Assembly (NCBI RefSeq): GCF_000826685.1 | Contig: NZ_JROO01000013.1 | Span: 57,151-121,150 of the forward strand | DNA from: Streptomonospora alba | GTDB lineage: Bacteria; Actinomycetota; Actinomycetes; Streptosporangiales; Streptosporangiaceae | DNA length: 64,000 nucleotides | Direction: 5' to 3' | Part shown: one piece after another, positions 21,333 through 31,495 of the stretch | Layout: each line of letters begins with the position of its first letter | Numbering within the stretch: the first letter of the stretch is position 1 | Program-made: the position numbers and the translations under genes | Notes under the pieces: model-generated | Database searches by the model: none | The model's input: the letters and a program-made list of their open reading frames with translations, nothing else | What the model was told of the DNA's origin: nothing

Positions 21333-22373
21333 CTAGGTCTGGGTGACCTTGCCCAGGCCGCGCGGCGAGTCGGGGTCGTAGCCCAGCCTGCGGGCCAGCC
21401 GCTCGGTGATCTGCTGGGCCGGGACGATGAGCGCGATGGGGGCCAGCCACTCGGGCAGGTCGGGCATGGGCACGCACAGGTCGCAGGCGTCGGCCAGCGC
21501 CGAACCGCCGCCGACGGCGTAGACGGGAGCGCCCGCTGCGCTGACGCGTTCGGCCAGCGCGACGGTGCCCTCCAGTGTCGGTCCGGAGTTCGCGGCCGTC
21601 AGCAAAGCCGGTGTGGAGCGGTCGACCACGGCGATGGGGCCGTGCAGCAGGTCGGCGTACGACAGGCCCATCGCGTGCAGGTAGCACGCCTCCTTGAGCT
21701 TGAGGGCGGCCTCCAGTGCGGTGGAGAAGGCCATGCCGCGCCCGGAGACCACGGCGCCCTGCACACCGACGAGGCGCTCGACGATGGCGTCGACGTCGTC
21801 GCCGGGGCGGGCGAGCACCTGGTCGATGGCGTCGGGCGCGGCTTGCAGCTCGGAGCGGTCCAGGTCGGCGCCGAGTCCCAGTGCCAGCACGGCAAGGGCG
21901 GCCAGCTGGGTCGTGTAGGTCTTGGTGGCCGGGACTGCGCGCTCGCTGCCGGCCCGGGTGACCATGGCGACGTCGGCGGTGCGGGTCATGGGCGAGTCGG
22001 CGCCGTTGGTGATGCCGACCGTGCGGGCGCCGCAGTCGGCGGCCCAGGCCATGGTGTCGACGATCTCCTCGGTGCGGCCCGACTGGGAGATGGCCACGGC
22101 GAGCACACCGGACAGGTCGACCTTGGCGCCGTAGGTGGTGGCGATGGACGGCGAGGCCAGGGTGGCCAGGCGCCCGCAATGGGCTTGCACGAGGTAGCTG
22201 CCGTAAACGGCGGCGTTGTCGGAGGAGCCGCGGGCGATGAACAGCACCTGCCGGGTCTCCCGACCGAGGGCGGCGATCTCCGGGATCAACGGCAGCAGCG
22301 TGTCCAGGGTCGCGCGCAGCGCGTCGGGCTGCTGGGCGATCTCCGAGCGCATCACGCTCGTCGTGGTTGTCAT
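21333..22373 (-). CDS. SIS-domain glucosamine-6-phosphate deaminase (NagB-II type)
   Basis: The 346-residue protein has two SIS (sugar isomerase) domains: FIARGSSDNAAVYGSYL with AISQSGRTEEIVDTM in the first, and VSGRGMAFSTALEAALKLKE in the second. It has the architecture of the isomerase half of GlmS without the glutaminase. Such proteins in GlcNAc loci deaminate glucosamine-6-phosphate to fructose-6-phosphate. Neighbouring PTS genes and the GntR regulator support this; an AgaS-type role is the alternative. It is the first gene of the minus-strand PTS series and diverges from gntR. Confidence 0.85.
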   Translation of the reverse strand: MTTTTSVMRSEIAQQPDALRATLDTLLPLIPEIAALGRETRQVLFIARGSSDNAAVYGSYLVQAHCGRLATLASPSIATTYGAKVDLSGVLAVAISQSGRTEEIVDTMAWAADCGARTVGITNGADSPMTRTADVAMVTRAGSERAVPATKTYTTQLAALAVLALGLGADLDRSELQAAPDAIDQVLARPGDDVDAIVERLVGVQGAVVSGRGMAFSTALEAALKLKEACYLHAMGLSYADLLHGPIAVVDRSTPALLTAANSGPTLEGTVALAERVSAAGAPVYAVGGGSALADACDLCVPMPDLPEWLAPIALIVPAQQITERLARRLGYDPDSPRGLGKVTQT

Positions 22374-22471
22374 CAGTTCTTCCCTCGGATCCGTCTGGGC
22401 GCCGATGCGTCGCTGTGGCCAGCGGCTACGGCACTCCGCCAGATGTCGTCGCCTGTGCCGCAGTCCACATA

Positions 22472-22524
22472 TTGACACGTGTGGCCGTGCTGTGGTCTAG
22501 TCCGGCCTATACCAGTCATACCAG
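22472..22524 (+). promoter_or_regulatory. gntR promoter overlapped by dre-like operator
   Basis: A consensus -35 TTGACA (22472-22477) is followed, 18 nt later, by TCTAGT (22496-22501). Overlapping the -10, TGGTCTAG (22493-22500) and CTATACCA (22507-22514) form a near-perfect inverted repeat. TGGTCTAGTCCG matches 10 of 12 positions of the DasR core TGGTCTAGACCA. ATACCAG is then repeated at 22518-22524. The layout implies autoregulation, and probably control of the divergent nagB-II gene. Confidence 0.65.
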
Positions 22525-22553
22525 ACTCGTACCCGACCGAACAGGCATCCTCC

Positions 22554-23294
22554 ATGGCGATCGATCCGACGAGCCCAGTCCCCAAGTATTCACAGCTCAG
22601 GGACTTGCTACTGGACTGGATCGTGGAGACGGGCCTGTCGGTGGACGACCCGATCCCCTCCGAGCGCGAACTCGGCCAGCGCTACGAGCTGTCGCGGATG
22701 ACCGTGCGCCAGACCGTGGACCTGCTGGTCTCGGAGGGCAAGCTCTACCGGGTCCCGGGCAAGGGCACGTTCGTCGCCCGGCCCAAGATCGAGATGTCCC
22801 TGGCGCTCGCGTCCTTCACCGAGGACATGCGTGCCCGCGGGTTCCGCCCCGGCGCACAGGACCTCGTGCGCCGGGTGCTGCCCGCCAGCGGCGGCACGGC
22901 GCGGGCCATGGGGCTGGAGCCCGAGACCCCGGTGCACCACATCGAACGCCTGCGCACCGCCGACGGCGAGCCGATGGCGGTGGAGCGGTCCAGCATCCCC
23001 CTCGATCTGGCGCCCGGCCTGGACGGACACTCCCTGGCGGGCCGGTCGCTGTATGAGGTGCTGGAGCAGGAGTACGGGATCATCCTGGACTCCGGCGAGC
23101 AGACGATCGAGGCCGGCGTGTGCGACCCCGCCGACGCCAAGCTGCTGGGCCTGCCCCAGGGCAGCCCGGTGCTGTCGATGCGGCGCCGCAGCTTCGCCAA
23201 CGGCCGCTGCGTCGAGCTTGCGACGTCGCGGTACCGGGCCGACCGGTACACGCTGCATTCGCGCCTCGACCCCCGACGACCGGGCGGATCCTGA
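22554..23294 (+). CDS. GntR/HutC-family regulator, DasR-like
   Basis: The 246-residue GntR-family repressor has an N-terminal winged helix (PIPSERELGQRYELSRMTVRQ, then GKLYRVPGKGTFVARPKIE). The C-terminal UTRA ligand-binding domain (IERLRTADGEPMAVERSSIP, RSLYEVLEQEYGI, ATSRYRADRYTL) is of the HutC/NagR/DasR subgroup, which senses GlcN-6-P or GlcNAc-6-P. It is divergent from the PTS/deaminase series and 74 nt upstream of the EIIC gene, and its promoter carries a dre-like site. ATG 22554 is the first start matching family N-termini. Confidence 0.88.
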   Translation: MAIDPTSPVPKYSQLRDLLLDWIVETGLSVDDPIPSERELGQRYELSRMTVRQTVDLLVSEGKLYRVPGKGTFVARPKIEMSLALASFTEDMRARGFRPGAQDLVRRVLPASGGTARAMGLEPETPVHHIERLRTADGEPMAVERSSIPLDLAPGLDGHSLAGRSLYEVLEQEYGIILDSGEQTIEAGVCDPADAKLLGLPQGSPVLSMRRRSFANGRCVELATSRYRADRYTLHSRLDPRRPGGS

Positions 23295-23368
23295 CCACCG
23301 CCCGGCTCCACCGCGCACGCGTCCGACGCGTACGCACCCATCCGACCCGTTCGAACTGGGAGGAACCC

Positions 23369-24820
23369 GTGAGTTCCACTTCGGCAGCCACCGGAGGCCC
23401 ACCCGCCACCGGATCCTCATCGAAGATTCTGGGCGTGCTGCAGCGCATCGGCCGCAGCCTGATGATGCCCATCGCCGTCCTGCCGGCGGCGGCGATCCTC
23501 CTGCGCCTGGGCCAGGGCGACATGCTCGGCAGCAACGGCCCCGACCCCGGCGGTCTCGCCGACGCCGGAGGCATGGGCTGGATGGAGCCCGTAGCCGGCG
23601 TCATCGGCACCGCCGGCGACGCACTGTTCCAGGCTCTGCCCCTGCTGTTCGCGGTGGGCGTGGCCATCGGCTTCGCCAAGCGCGCCGACGGCTCCACCGC
23701 GCTGGCGGCGGTCGTGGGCTACGTGGTCTTCGACCGCGTGACGAAGTACATGTTCTTCAACTTCGACCCCAGCGGCCAGCTGCACGAATCGGTGACGGCA
23801 TTCGACGCCGAGGGCACCGAGGTCATCAACTGGGGCGTGAAGAACCCGACCGACGTGCTCGGCGGTATCGTCATCGGCCTGCTCGCGGCACTGCTGTGGC
23901 AGCGCTACTACCGCATCAAGCTGCCCACGTGGCTGGGCTTCTTCGGCGGCCGGCGCTTCGTCCCGATCATCACCGCCGTGGCCGCCCTGCTGGTGGCCGT
24001 GGCCTTCGGCTTCGTCTGGCCCACCGTCGGCGGCTGGATCAACGGCCTGGGCGAGTGGATCGTCGGCTCGGGCGCCGTCGGCGCCGGTGTCTACGGCATG
24101 GTGAACCGGCTCCTGCTGCCCTTCGGTCTGCACCACATCATCAACTCCGTCGTGTGGTTCGTGTTCGGCAGCTACACCGACCCCGAAACCGGCAACGTCT
24201 TCAACGGCGAGATCAACCGCTACCTGGCCGGCGACCCCACTGCGGGCGGCTTCCTCTCCGGATTCTTCCCCGTGCTGATGTTCGGCCTGCCCGCGGCCGC
24301 CTTCGCCATGTGGCGCGCCGCCCACCCGAGCCAGCGCCCCGCCGTCGGCGGCATCATGATCTCGGCCGCGCTGACGGCCTTCGTCACCGGTATCACCGAG
24401 CCGATCGAGTTCGCGTTCATCTTCATCGCGCCGGTCCTGTTCTTCGTGCACGTGGTGCTCACCGGCATCTCGATGGCCATCCTCAACGCCCTCGACGCGC
24501 ATTTGGGCTTCGGGTTCTCAGCGGGGCTCATCGACATGCTGCTGAACGCCTTCAAGTCCAACACGACGGGACTGGGGTGGATCCTGCTCATGGGTGCGGT
24601 CTACGCCGCGATCTACTACCTGATCTTCTACTTCCTGATCACCCGCCTGAACCTGCCCACACCGGGCCGTGAACCCGAGGAGGATCAGGCCTCGGTCGCC
24701 AGCAACCCGGACGCCTCCGCGGCCAAGGGCGACTCGGGTCCTGTAGGCCCCGAGAAGGGCTCCGGCGGTGGTAGCACCGGAAACCGCGGCGGCAGCAGCG
24801 GTGGCAAGTCCGGCGGCTGA
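23369..24820 (+). CDS. nagE2: PTS enzyme IIC, N-acetylglucosamine permease (NagE2-like)
   Basis: The 483-residue membrane permease transports and phosphorylates GlcNAc. It is very close to Streptomyces NagE2 in VLQRIGRSLMMPIAVLPAAA, LLFAVGVAIGFAKRADGSTA, RLLLPFGLHHIINSVVWF and ITEPIEFAFIFIAPVLF, the last carrying the conserved Glu of the sugar site. About ten membrane segments are visible. There is no fused EIIB; that is supplied by the nagF-like gene. The C-terminal ~45 residues are Gly/Ser-rich and hydrophilic. GTG 23369 follows GGGAGGA by 5 nt. Confidence 0.93.
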   Translation: MSSTSAATGGPPATGSSSKILGVLQRIGRSLMMPIAVLPAAAILLRLGQGDMLGSNGPDPGGLADAGGMGWMEPVAGVIGTAGDALFQALPLLFAVGVAIGFAKRADGSTALAAVVGYVVFDRVTKYMFFNFDPSGQLHESVTAFDAEGTEVINWGVKNPTDVLGGIVIGLLAALLWQRYYRIKLPTWLGFFGGRRFVPIITAVAALLVAVAFGFVWPTVGGWINGLGEWIVGSGAVGAGVYGMVNRLLLPFGLHHIINSVVWFVFGSYTDPETGNVFNGEINRYLAGDPTAGGFLSGFFPVLMFGLPAAAFAMWRAAHPSQRPAVGGIMISAALTAFVTGITEPIEFAFIFIAPVLFFVHVVLTGISMAILNALDAHLGFGFSAGLIDMLLNAFKSNTTGLGWILLMGAVYAAIYYLIFYFLITRLNLPTPGREPEEDQASVASNPDASAAKGDSGPVGPEKGSGGGSTGNRGGSSGGKSGG

Positions 24821-24863
24821 CGCCGCACCGACCGTGAAGTAGCCCGTCACCGGTGACAACATC

Positions 24864-24905
24864 GGGGCGGATCCCGCGAGAAGCGACGGGATCCGCCCCT
24901 CTTTT
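24864..24905 (+). terminator. Intrinsic terminator after the EIIC gene
   Basis: Perfect 13-bp arms (GGGGCGGATCCCG at 24864-24876, complement at 24887-24899) with a 10-nt loop are followed by TCTTTT. This is a textbook Rho-independent terminator, 43 nt past the stop codon. Confidence 0.93.
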
Positions 24906-24910
24906 CGCGC

Positions 24911-25020
24911 TCAGGGGTCGCGGTCGTGGATCATCAGCGCCCTGCCGTGCCGCTTGGCGAGGGCGATGTGCCGGCGGAACGAGTCCTGCCGGGCCGCCCT
25001 GCCTTCGTCCCCGGCTTTCC
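24911..25020 (-). pseudogene. Internal fragment of a TatD-family metal-dependent hydrolase
   Basis: Reading the minus strand from 25020, about 36 codons give a segment including DSFRRHIALAKRHGRALMIH followed by DRDP and a TGA at 24911-24913. This matches the central part of TatD DNases (for example REAFAWHIDLAKRTGKPLMI in a mycobacterial TatD), including the metal-site His of MIHDRD. No start codon, N-terminal barrel half or C-terminal half remains. Its upstream edge lies 3 bp from palindromic element copy 2. It is best read as a gene remnant. Confidence 0.6.
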
Positions 25021-25022
25021 CC

Positions 25023-25085
25023 CGTTGATCTTGTACCTGCGGTCATTGTGAGCGATCACATGTGACCGTAGGTACAAGATCAACG
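25023..25085. repeat. 63-bp palindromic element, copy 2
   Basis: Arms CGTTGATCTTGTACCTGCGG (25023-25042) and CCGTAGGTACAAGATCAACG (25066-25085) differ from perfect pairing only by one G-T wobble. The inner stem TCATTGTGA / TCACATGTGA and the GCGA loop (25052-25055) repeat the layout of the copy at 12521-12583. Relative to that copy, two inner pairs have changed on both sides (A-T to T-A and A-T to G-C), preserving pairing. It lies between the tatD remnant and the 3' end of secA. Confidence 0.9.
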
Positions 25086-25115
25086 CTGTGGGGGCCAGCG
25101 GGGCGTTACGGGGAC

Positions 25116-25182
25116 AGAAGAGGGCCTCCTGATGCTCGGTGCTGATGTCGCAATCCGCACCGGGATCAGAAGGCCCTCTTCT
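25116..25182. repeat. Long imperfect palindrome, possible mobile-element remnant or terminator
   Basis: GAAGAGGGCCT-C-CTGAT (25117-25133) pairs with ATCAG-A-AGGCCCTCTTC (25165-25181). An inner stem CGGTGC / GCACCG (25137-25142 and 25157-25162) lies within. The 67-bp structure has one mismatch and no T-run. It lies in the same 418-bp scar between the EIIC gene and secA as element copy 2 and the tatD remnant. Confidence 0.7.
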
Positions 25183-25193
25183 TGTTCAACCGC

Positions 25194-25232
25194 TGTCACG
25201 GGCGTGTCGGCTGTTACCGACATGCCGGGACA
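25194..25232 (-). terminator. Hairpin just past secA
   Basis: TGTCGG-CTGTTA-CCGACA (25205-25222), extended outward by GGC/GCC and TGTC/GACA pairs with small interruptions, begins 7 nt after the secA stop codon. It is the likely secA terminator. Confidence 0.6.
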
Positions 25233-25238
25233 TCACAC

Positions 25239-28199
<2,961 letters not shown>

Positions 28200-28426
28200 T
28201 TCTTATGCGCTCCTCGCAGATCTGGGCCCGCGTCTGGAGGCGGGACGGATCCTTGACCCCCAGCATTCCATCTTAGGCGACCCCGTACCCCCGCCGTGCA
28301 TTCACACATGGTCGCATCACCGTCACACTCGCGTAACCGCCGGTGGGCGGGCGGTTTGCGAATCGCGGCTCGGGTTATCCGGTTCAGAAGGACGGTGCAC
28401 ACCGATCGGTACCAGGGGGTGCCGCC

Positions 28427-28900
28427 ATGACGGATGGCAAGAGCGCGGACGACGAGGCAGTCGAGACCGCCGGCGCCCAGGCCGCGCACGGCGAGAAGAG
28501 CAGGCGCGCCCGGCGGCCCTACCGCTACATCCGCGGCTACCAGGGGGAAGGCGGCGACTTCGCGCCCTCCAACACCCACCGGGGACGGCTCGCGTCGTGG
28601 GTCTCGGTCGCGATCTTCCTCATCGGGTTCCTCCTCGGCGGGATCGGCATCTCGCTGAGCATGAACTGGTGGCTGATCGGAATCGGCCTGGGCCTGATGG
28701 CCGTGGCCGGCGTCCTGTTCCTGGTCTCCGACATCTTCACCGACGTGGTGCTGGACGACCCGCGCTACGAGGCGGAGGAGCCGCACAACACGCCGCTGCA
28801 CAAGATCAAGGCGCAGGACCGGCAGCGGGCCGAGGGCGAGGAGGGCCACCGCGCCGCCGCGGAGGACCTGCCCGGTCACGGCCGAGACCCCGCGGACTGA
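28427..28900 (+). CDS. Small membrane protein of unknown function
   Basis: The 157-residue protein has a basic N-terminus (EKSRRARRPYRYIRGYQGEG) and two adjacent hydrophobic segments (WVSVAIFLIGFLLGGIGISL and WWLIGIGLGLMAVAGVLFLV, about residues 61-100). A hydrophilic acidic tail follows. Two membrane helices in a hairpin are predicted. I do not recognise the family. ATG 28427 is preceded by a purine-rich CAGGGGGTG. It is divergent from secA and convergent with hpf. Confidence 0.75.
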   Translation: MTDGKSADDEAVETAGAQAAHGEKSRRARRPYRYIRGYQGEGGDFAPSNTHRGRLASWVSVAIFLIGFLLGGIGISLSMNWWLIGIGLGLMAVAGVLFLVSDIFTDVVLDDPRYEAEEPHNTPLHKIKAQDRQRAEGEEGHRAAAEDLPGHGRDPAD

Positions 28901-28932
28901 GTCCTGCCCGGCCGAGCGCCTCGGCACGCGAA

Positions 28933-28966
28933 CCGCGGCCCCGGAGCGCCGGCTCCGGGGCCGCGG
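28933..28966. terminator. Bidirectional terminator
   Basis: Perfect 15-bp arms (CCGCGGCCCCGGAGC at 28933-28947, complement at 28952-28966) with a GCCG loop lie between convergent genes. A second hairpin GGGCGGC-AGA-GCCGCCC (28965-28981) follows immediately. Confidence 0.85.
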
Positions 28967-29004
28967 GCGGCAGAGCCGCCCGAGGGGCGGCCGTGCCCGG
29001 AGGG

Positions 29005-29682
29005 TCAGTCGACCAGGCGGAGCACTCCGTAGTTGAAGCCCTTACGGCGGTAGACCACGCTGGGGGCGTCGCGGTCCTGGTCGTGGAACAGGTAGAAGTC
29101 GTGTCCCACGAGTTCCATCTCCATGAGGGCCCGGTCGATGGTCATCGGTTTGGCCGAGTGGAACTTCTCCCTGACGATGACGGGGCCGTCCCCTTGGGTG
29201 TCGAGTTCGACGAAATCCTCGGAGAACTGCTCGTCGACCGTGCTGCCGTCGAACTCTTCGGGGCTTTCGGCGGGGCCGGGGACCGGCGCGGCGCCCACAT
29301 CCCCGCCGGGTGCTGAGGCGGTGTCGCCGGCGAGGTCGGCGGTTGCCGCGGCGACCGAGACGGGGGCGCGGTTGCCCTTGTGCACCTTGTTGCGGTCGGC
29401 GACCTTGCGCAGCCGCGACTCCACGCGGCCGATCGCCAGGTCGAGGGCGTTGTAGCGGTCGTCGGCGGACGCCTCGCTGCGGATGACCGGGCCGGTGGAG
29501 CGGATGGTCAGTTCGACCCGCTCGCGCATGTCGGCGAGCTTCGGGTTGCGCTCCTTGGACACCTCCACATCGACGCTCATGCCCTTCTTCTCCCACTTGG
29601 AGAGCTTCTCGAGCTTGTTCTCGACGTGCTGCCGGAACTTCTCGCTGACACCGGTGCGTCGACCTTTGACGATGATGTCCAC
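29005..29682 (-). CDS. hpf: Ribosome hibernation-promoting factor, long form
   Basis: Long-form HPF (225 residues) dimerises 70S ribosomes into inactive 100S particles in stationary phase. The N-terminal S30AE domain (MDIIVKGRRTGVSEKFRQHV, DDRYNALDLAIGRVESRLRK) is followed by an acidic/Ala-Gly linker. The C-terminal dimerisation domain contains REKFHSAKPMTIDRALMEME and GHDFYLFHDQDRDAPSVVYR. GTG 29682 follows AAGGGGG by 4-5 nt. It has a very long non-coding region upstream. Confidence 0.95.
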   Translation of the reverse strand: MDIIVKGRRTGVSEKFRQHVENKLEKLSKWEKKGMSVDVEVSKERNPKLADMRERVELTIRSTGPVIRSEASADDRYNALDLAIGRVESRLRKVADRNKVHKGNRAPVSVAAATADLAGDTASAPGGDVGAAPVPGPAESPEEFDGSTVDEQFSEDFVELDTQGDGPVIVREKFHSAKPMTIDRALMEMELVGHDFYLFHDQDRDAPSVVYRRKGFNYGVLRLVD

Positions 29683-30546
29683 AAGACCCCCTTCAACGCG
29701 TGGCCACCGGTGGCCGGTGGCCCGGCTTGGTACTGCCGCTCCGCGCGGGGCGCGGAGCTCACTGTGACTCCGCTGCCCTCCCTTCCGCCACCTCGCGAGC
29801 GCTCCCGGCGGGGCCGCGCGGTGACTGGGTCCGGCCTTTTCGAGTTTGGCTCTGCGTATACCCACAAGATCGCGGCTCATATCCGCTTGCAGGCAGGAAT
29901 CCGCACTGGTCACAGAAGGGATTCGGACACAGAGCACAGATCGGCGCACATCGGGTCGAGCGCGCTCGGGCGCCGGGTGAGGACTGCGTGCGCCACGGGC
30001 GGAGGACCGTGCACCGGCGGGTGCACGTGCGGGGACCCGACGAGCGTCGGAATCCGGGATCGACGGGACGGCGCCAGGGCCGCGCACCGCTGCCGCCGGG
30101 CGCCGCATCGGGCCGGGCGCGGAGGGGCGAACGCCCGCTCCGCGCACCGACCGGCGATGCCACCCGTCCGGCCGACCTGGTCTTCGTCCCCACATCCGCC
30201 TGCTGAGGGGCCCGCCGCGCTTGAGCGCGACTACTGCCCTTCTCCCGCGACCGAGGGACATCGGGTCCCTCCGCGAGGCAGGACTTACCTCTAAGCCGCA
30301 CCGTGATCGGTCGACGAAAAGTCGCCTTACGTGGGCCGTTTCGCCTGCGGCTGGCATCGGCTTGCCGAACGGGCGCCCCAGCGAAGGGACGCCGTACCCG
30401 GCGCAACCACGGACCCGGACGGGTGCCATGCTCTGCACGCTAACCTGAGTTCCGCCAGATGTCAGGTCGTGATCCCGCTCCGTATCCGCCGCGAGGGAGC
30501 CCCGACCGCTCGGGAAGGCCCGGATCGCCGCAGGAGCGGACGAAGG
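29683..30546 (-). other. Long gene-free region upstream of hpf
   Basis: Nearly 900 bp separate hpf from comF. Reading frames on both strands are Arg/Pro/Ser-rich, have no plausible ribosome-binding sites and resemble no family, so I call no gene. A GGGTAT element (29863-29858, minus strand), resembling the -10 of SigB-type stress promoters, lies about 170 nt upstream of hpf. No convincing -35 is visible. The region could hold several promoters or a small RNA. Confidence 0.5.
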
Positions 30547-30576
30547 TAAAACGTTCGCCCGCATCCGCGCGAACGC
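30547..30576 (-). terminator. Intrinsic terminator after comF
   Basis: On the minus strand, CGTTCGC and GCGAACG (30552-30558 and 30569-30575) form a 7-bp stem followed by TTTTACC, starting 3 nt after the comF stop. This is likely the end of the lpqB-comF transcript. Confidence 0.75.
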
Positions 30577-30578
30577 CC

Positions 30579-31352
30579 TCACCCGCGTTCGGCGAGCACC
30601 GCGCCACCCGCCACCACCGCTCCCGCACTGCGCAGCGCCCGGGCGGCCTCGGCGAGCGTGGCCCCGGTCGTGACGACGTCGTCGACCACCACCACCCGCC
30701 GTCCGGCCAGTCCGGCGGGATCGCGCACCGCCAGGGCACCGGTGAGATTGGCGCGGCGCCGGTCGCGGCCCAGCCCGACCTGGTCGCTGACGCGGCGCCG
30801 GTGAGCCAGGACCGGCGCCCGCGGCAGCCGGGCGATCCCGCAGCGGCGCGCGGCCGCGCGGGCCAGCAGCAGCACGGGGTCGTAGCCGCGCCGGCGGAGG
30901 GCGGCCGGCCGTGCGGGCACGGGGACCAGCAGCACGTCGCGGTGCCGGGCCGCCGCGGCGACGGCTCCGGCGAGGCGGGCGCCCAGCGGCGCGGCGAGGC
31001 CGCGCGCGCTGCGCTCCTTGAACGCCAGCAGCACGGTGCGCTCCAGCCCGCAGTAGCCGCCGGCCGTCCACACCGGCGGGCATCCCGGTCGCCGACGGCA
31101 CACCCGCGCCCGCGAGCCGAGCGCGCGGGCGCAGTCGGGGCAGAGCCGGCCGCCGGGGCGCGCGCACCCCGCGCAGTGGTCGCCGAGAACGAGACCGAGC
31201 AGGCCGGCGAGTCCCGACGCGAGGGCGCGCGGAGTCCGCGGCGGAGCCCTGTGCGGCGGCGGTCCCGCACCGGCGCACAGGGCCGCCGAGACGGCGAGAG
31301 GGCCGGACAGGTCACGGCCGACCGGGGCGGAGGCGGCTGCTGCTTGGCTCAT
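30579..31352 (-). CDS. ComF-family phosphoribosyltransferase
   Basis: The 257-residue protein has an N-terminal Cys cluster (CAGCARPGGRLCPDCA), the double zinc ribbon of ComF proteins. A PRPP-binding loop VVVVDDVVTTGATLAEAA lies near the C-terminus. FKERSARGLAAPL and RRRGYDPVLLLARAAARR are also typical. ComF is linked to DNA uptake in competent bacteria; in Actinobacteria its role is unclear. Genome context (between lpqB and hpf) is the same as in Mycobacterium and Streptomyces. ATG 31352 is the best start; the ribosome-binding site is weak. Confidence 0.88.
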   Translation of the reverse strand: MSQAAAASAPVGRDLSGPLAVSAALCAGAGPPPHRAPPRTPRALASGLAGLLGLVLGDHCAGCARPGGRLCPDCARALGSRARVCRRRPGCPPVWTAGGYCGLERTVLLAFKERSARGLAAPLGARLAGAVAAAARHRDVLLVPVPARPAALRRRGYDPVLLLARAAARRCGIARLPRAPVLAHRRRVSDQVGLGRDRRRANLTGALAVRDPAGLAGRRVVVVDDVVTTGATLAEAARALRSAGAVVAGGAVLAERG

Positions 31353-31495
31353 GGCACCAGGTTCGGCTCTGTCCCGGCCCCGCCGCCACCGCGGTTCGCG
31401 CCCTGTGGACGGGCAGGCGCCGCGGATCGAGGGCTCGGCGCGGGGACACCGGCGGTTTTCGGCCGCCGGAACCGCCCGGCCTGCCCTCCGGACGC

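Noticed and set aside
25023..25085. Classical REP element of the RAYT-associated type
   Set aside because: No 5' GTAG-type tetranucleotide flank and no RAYT transposase gene in view; the arms are much longer than REP hairpins.
29759..30406. A 215-codon frame on the minus strand in the hpf upstream gap
   Set aside because: Arg/Pro/Ser-rich composition, no ribosome-binding site and no recognisable domain; treated as non-coding.
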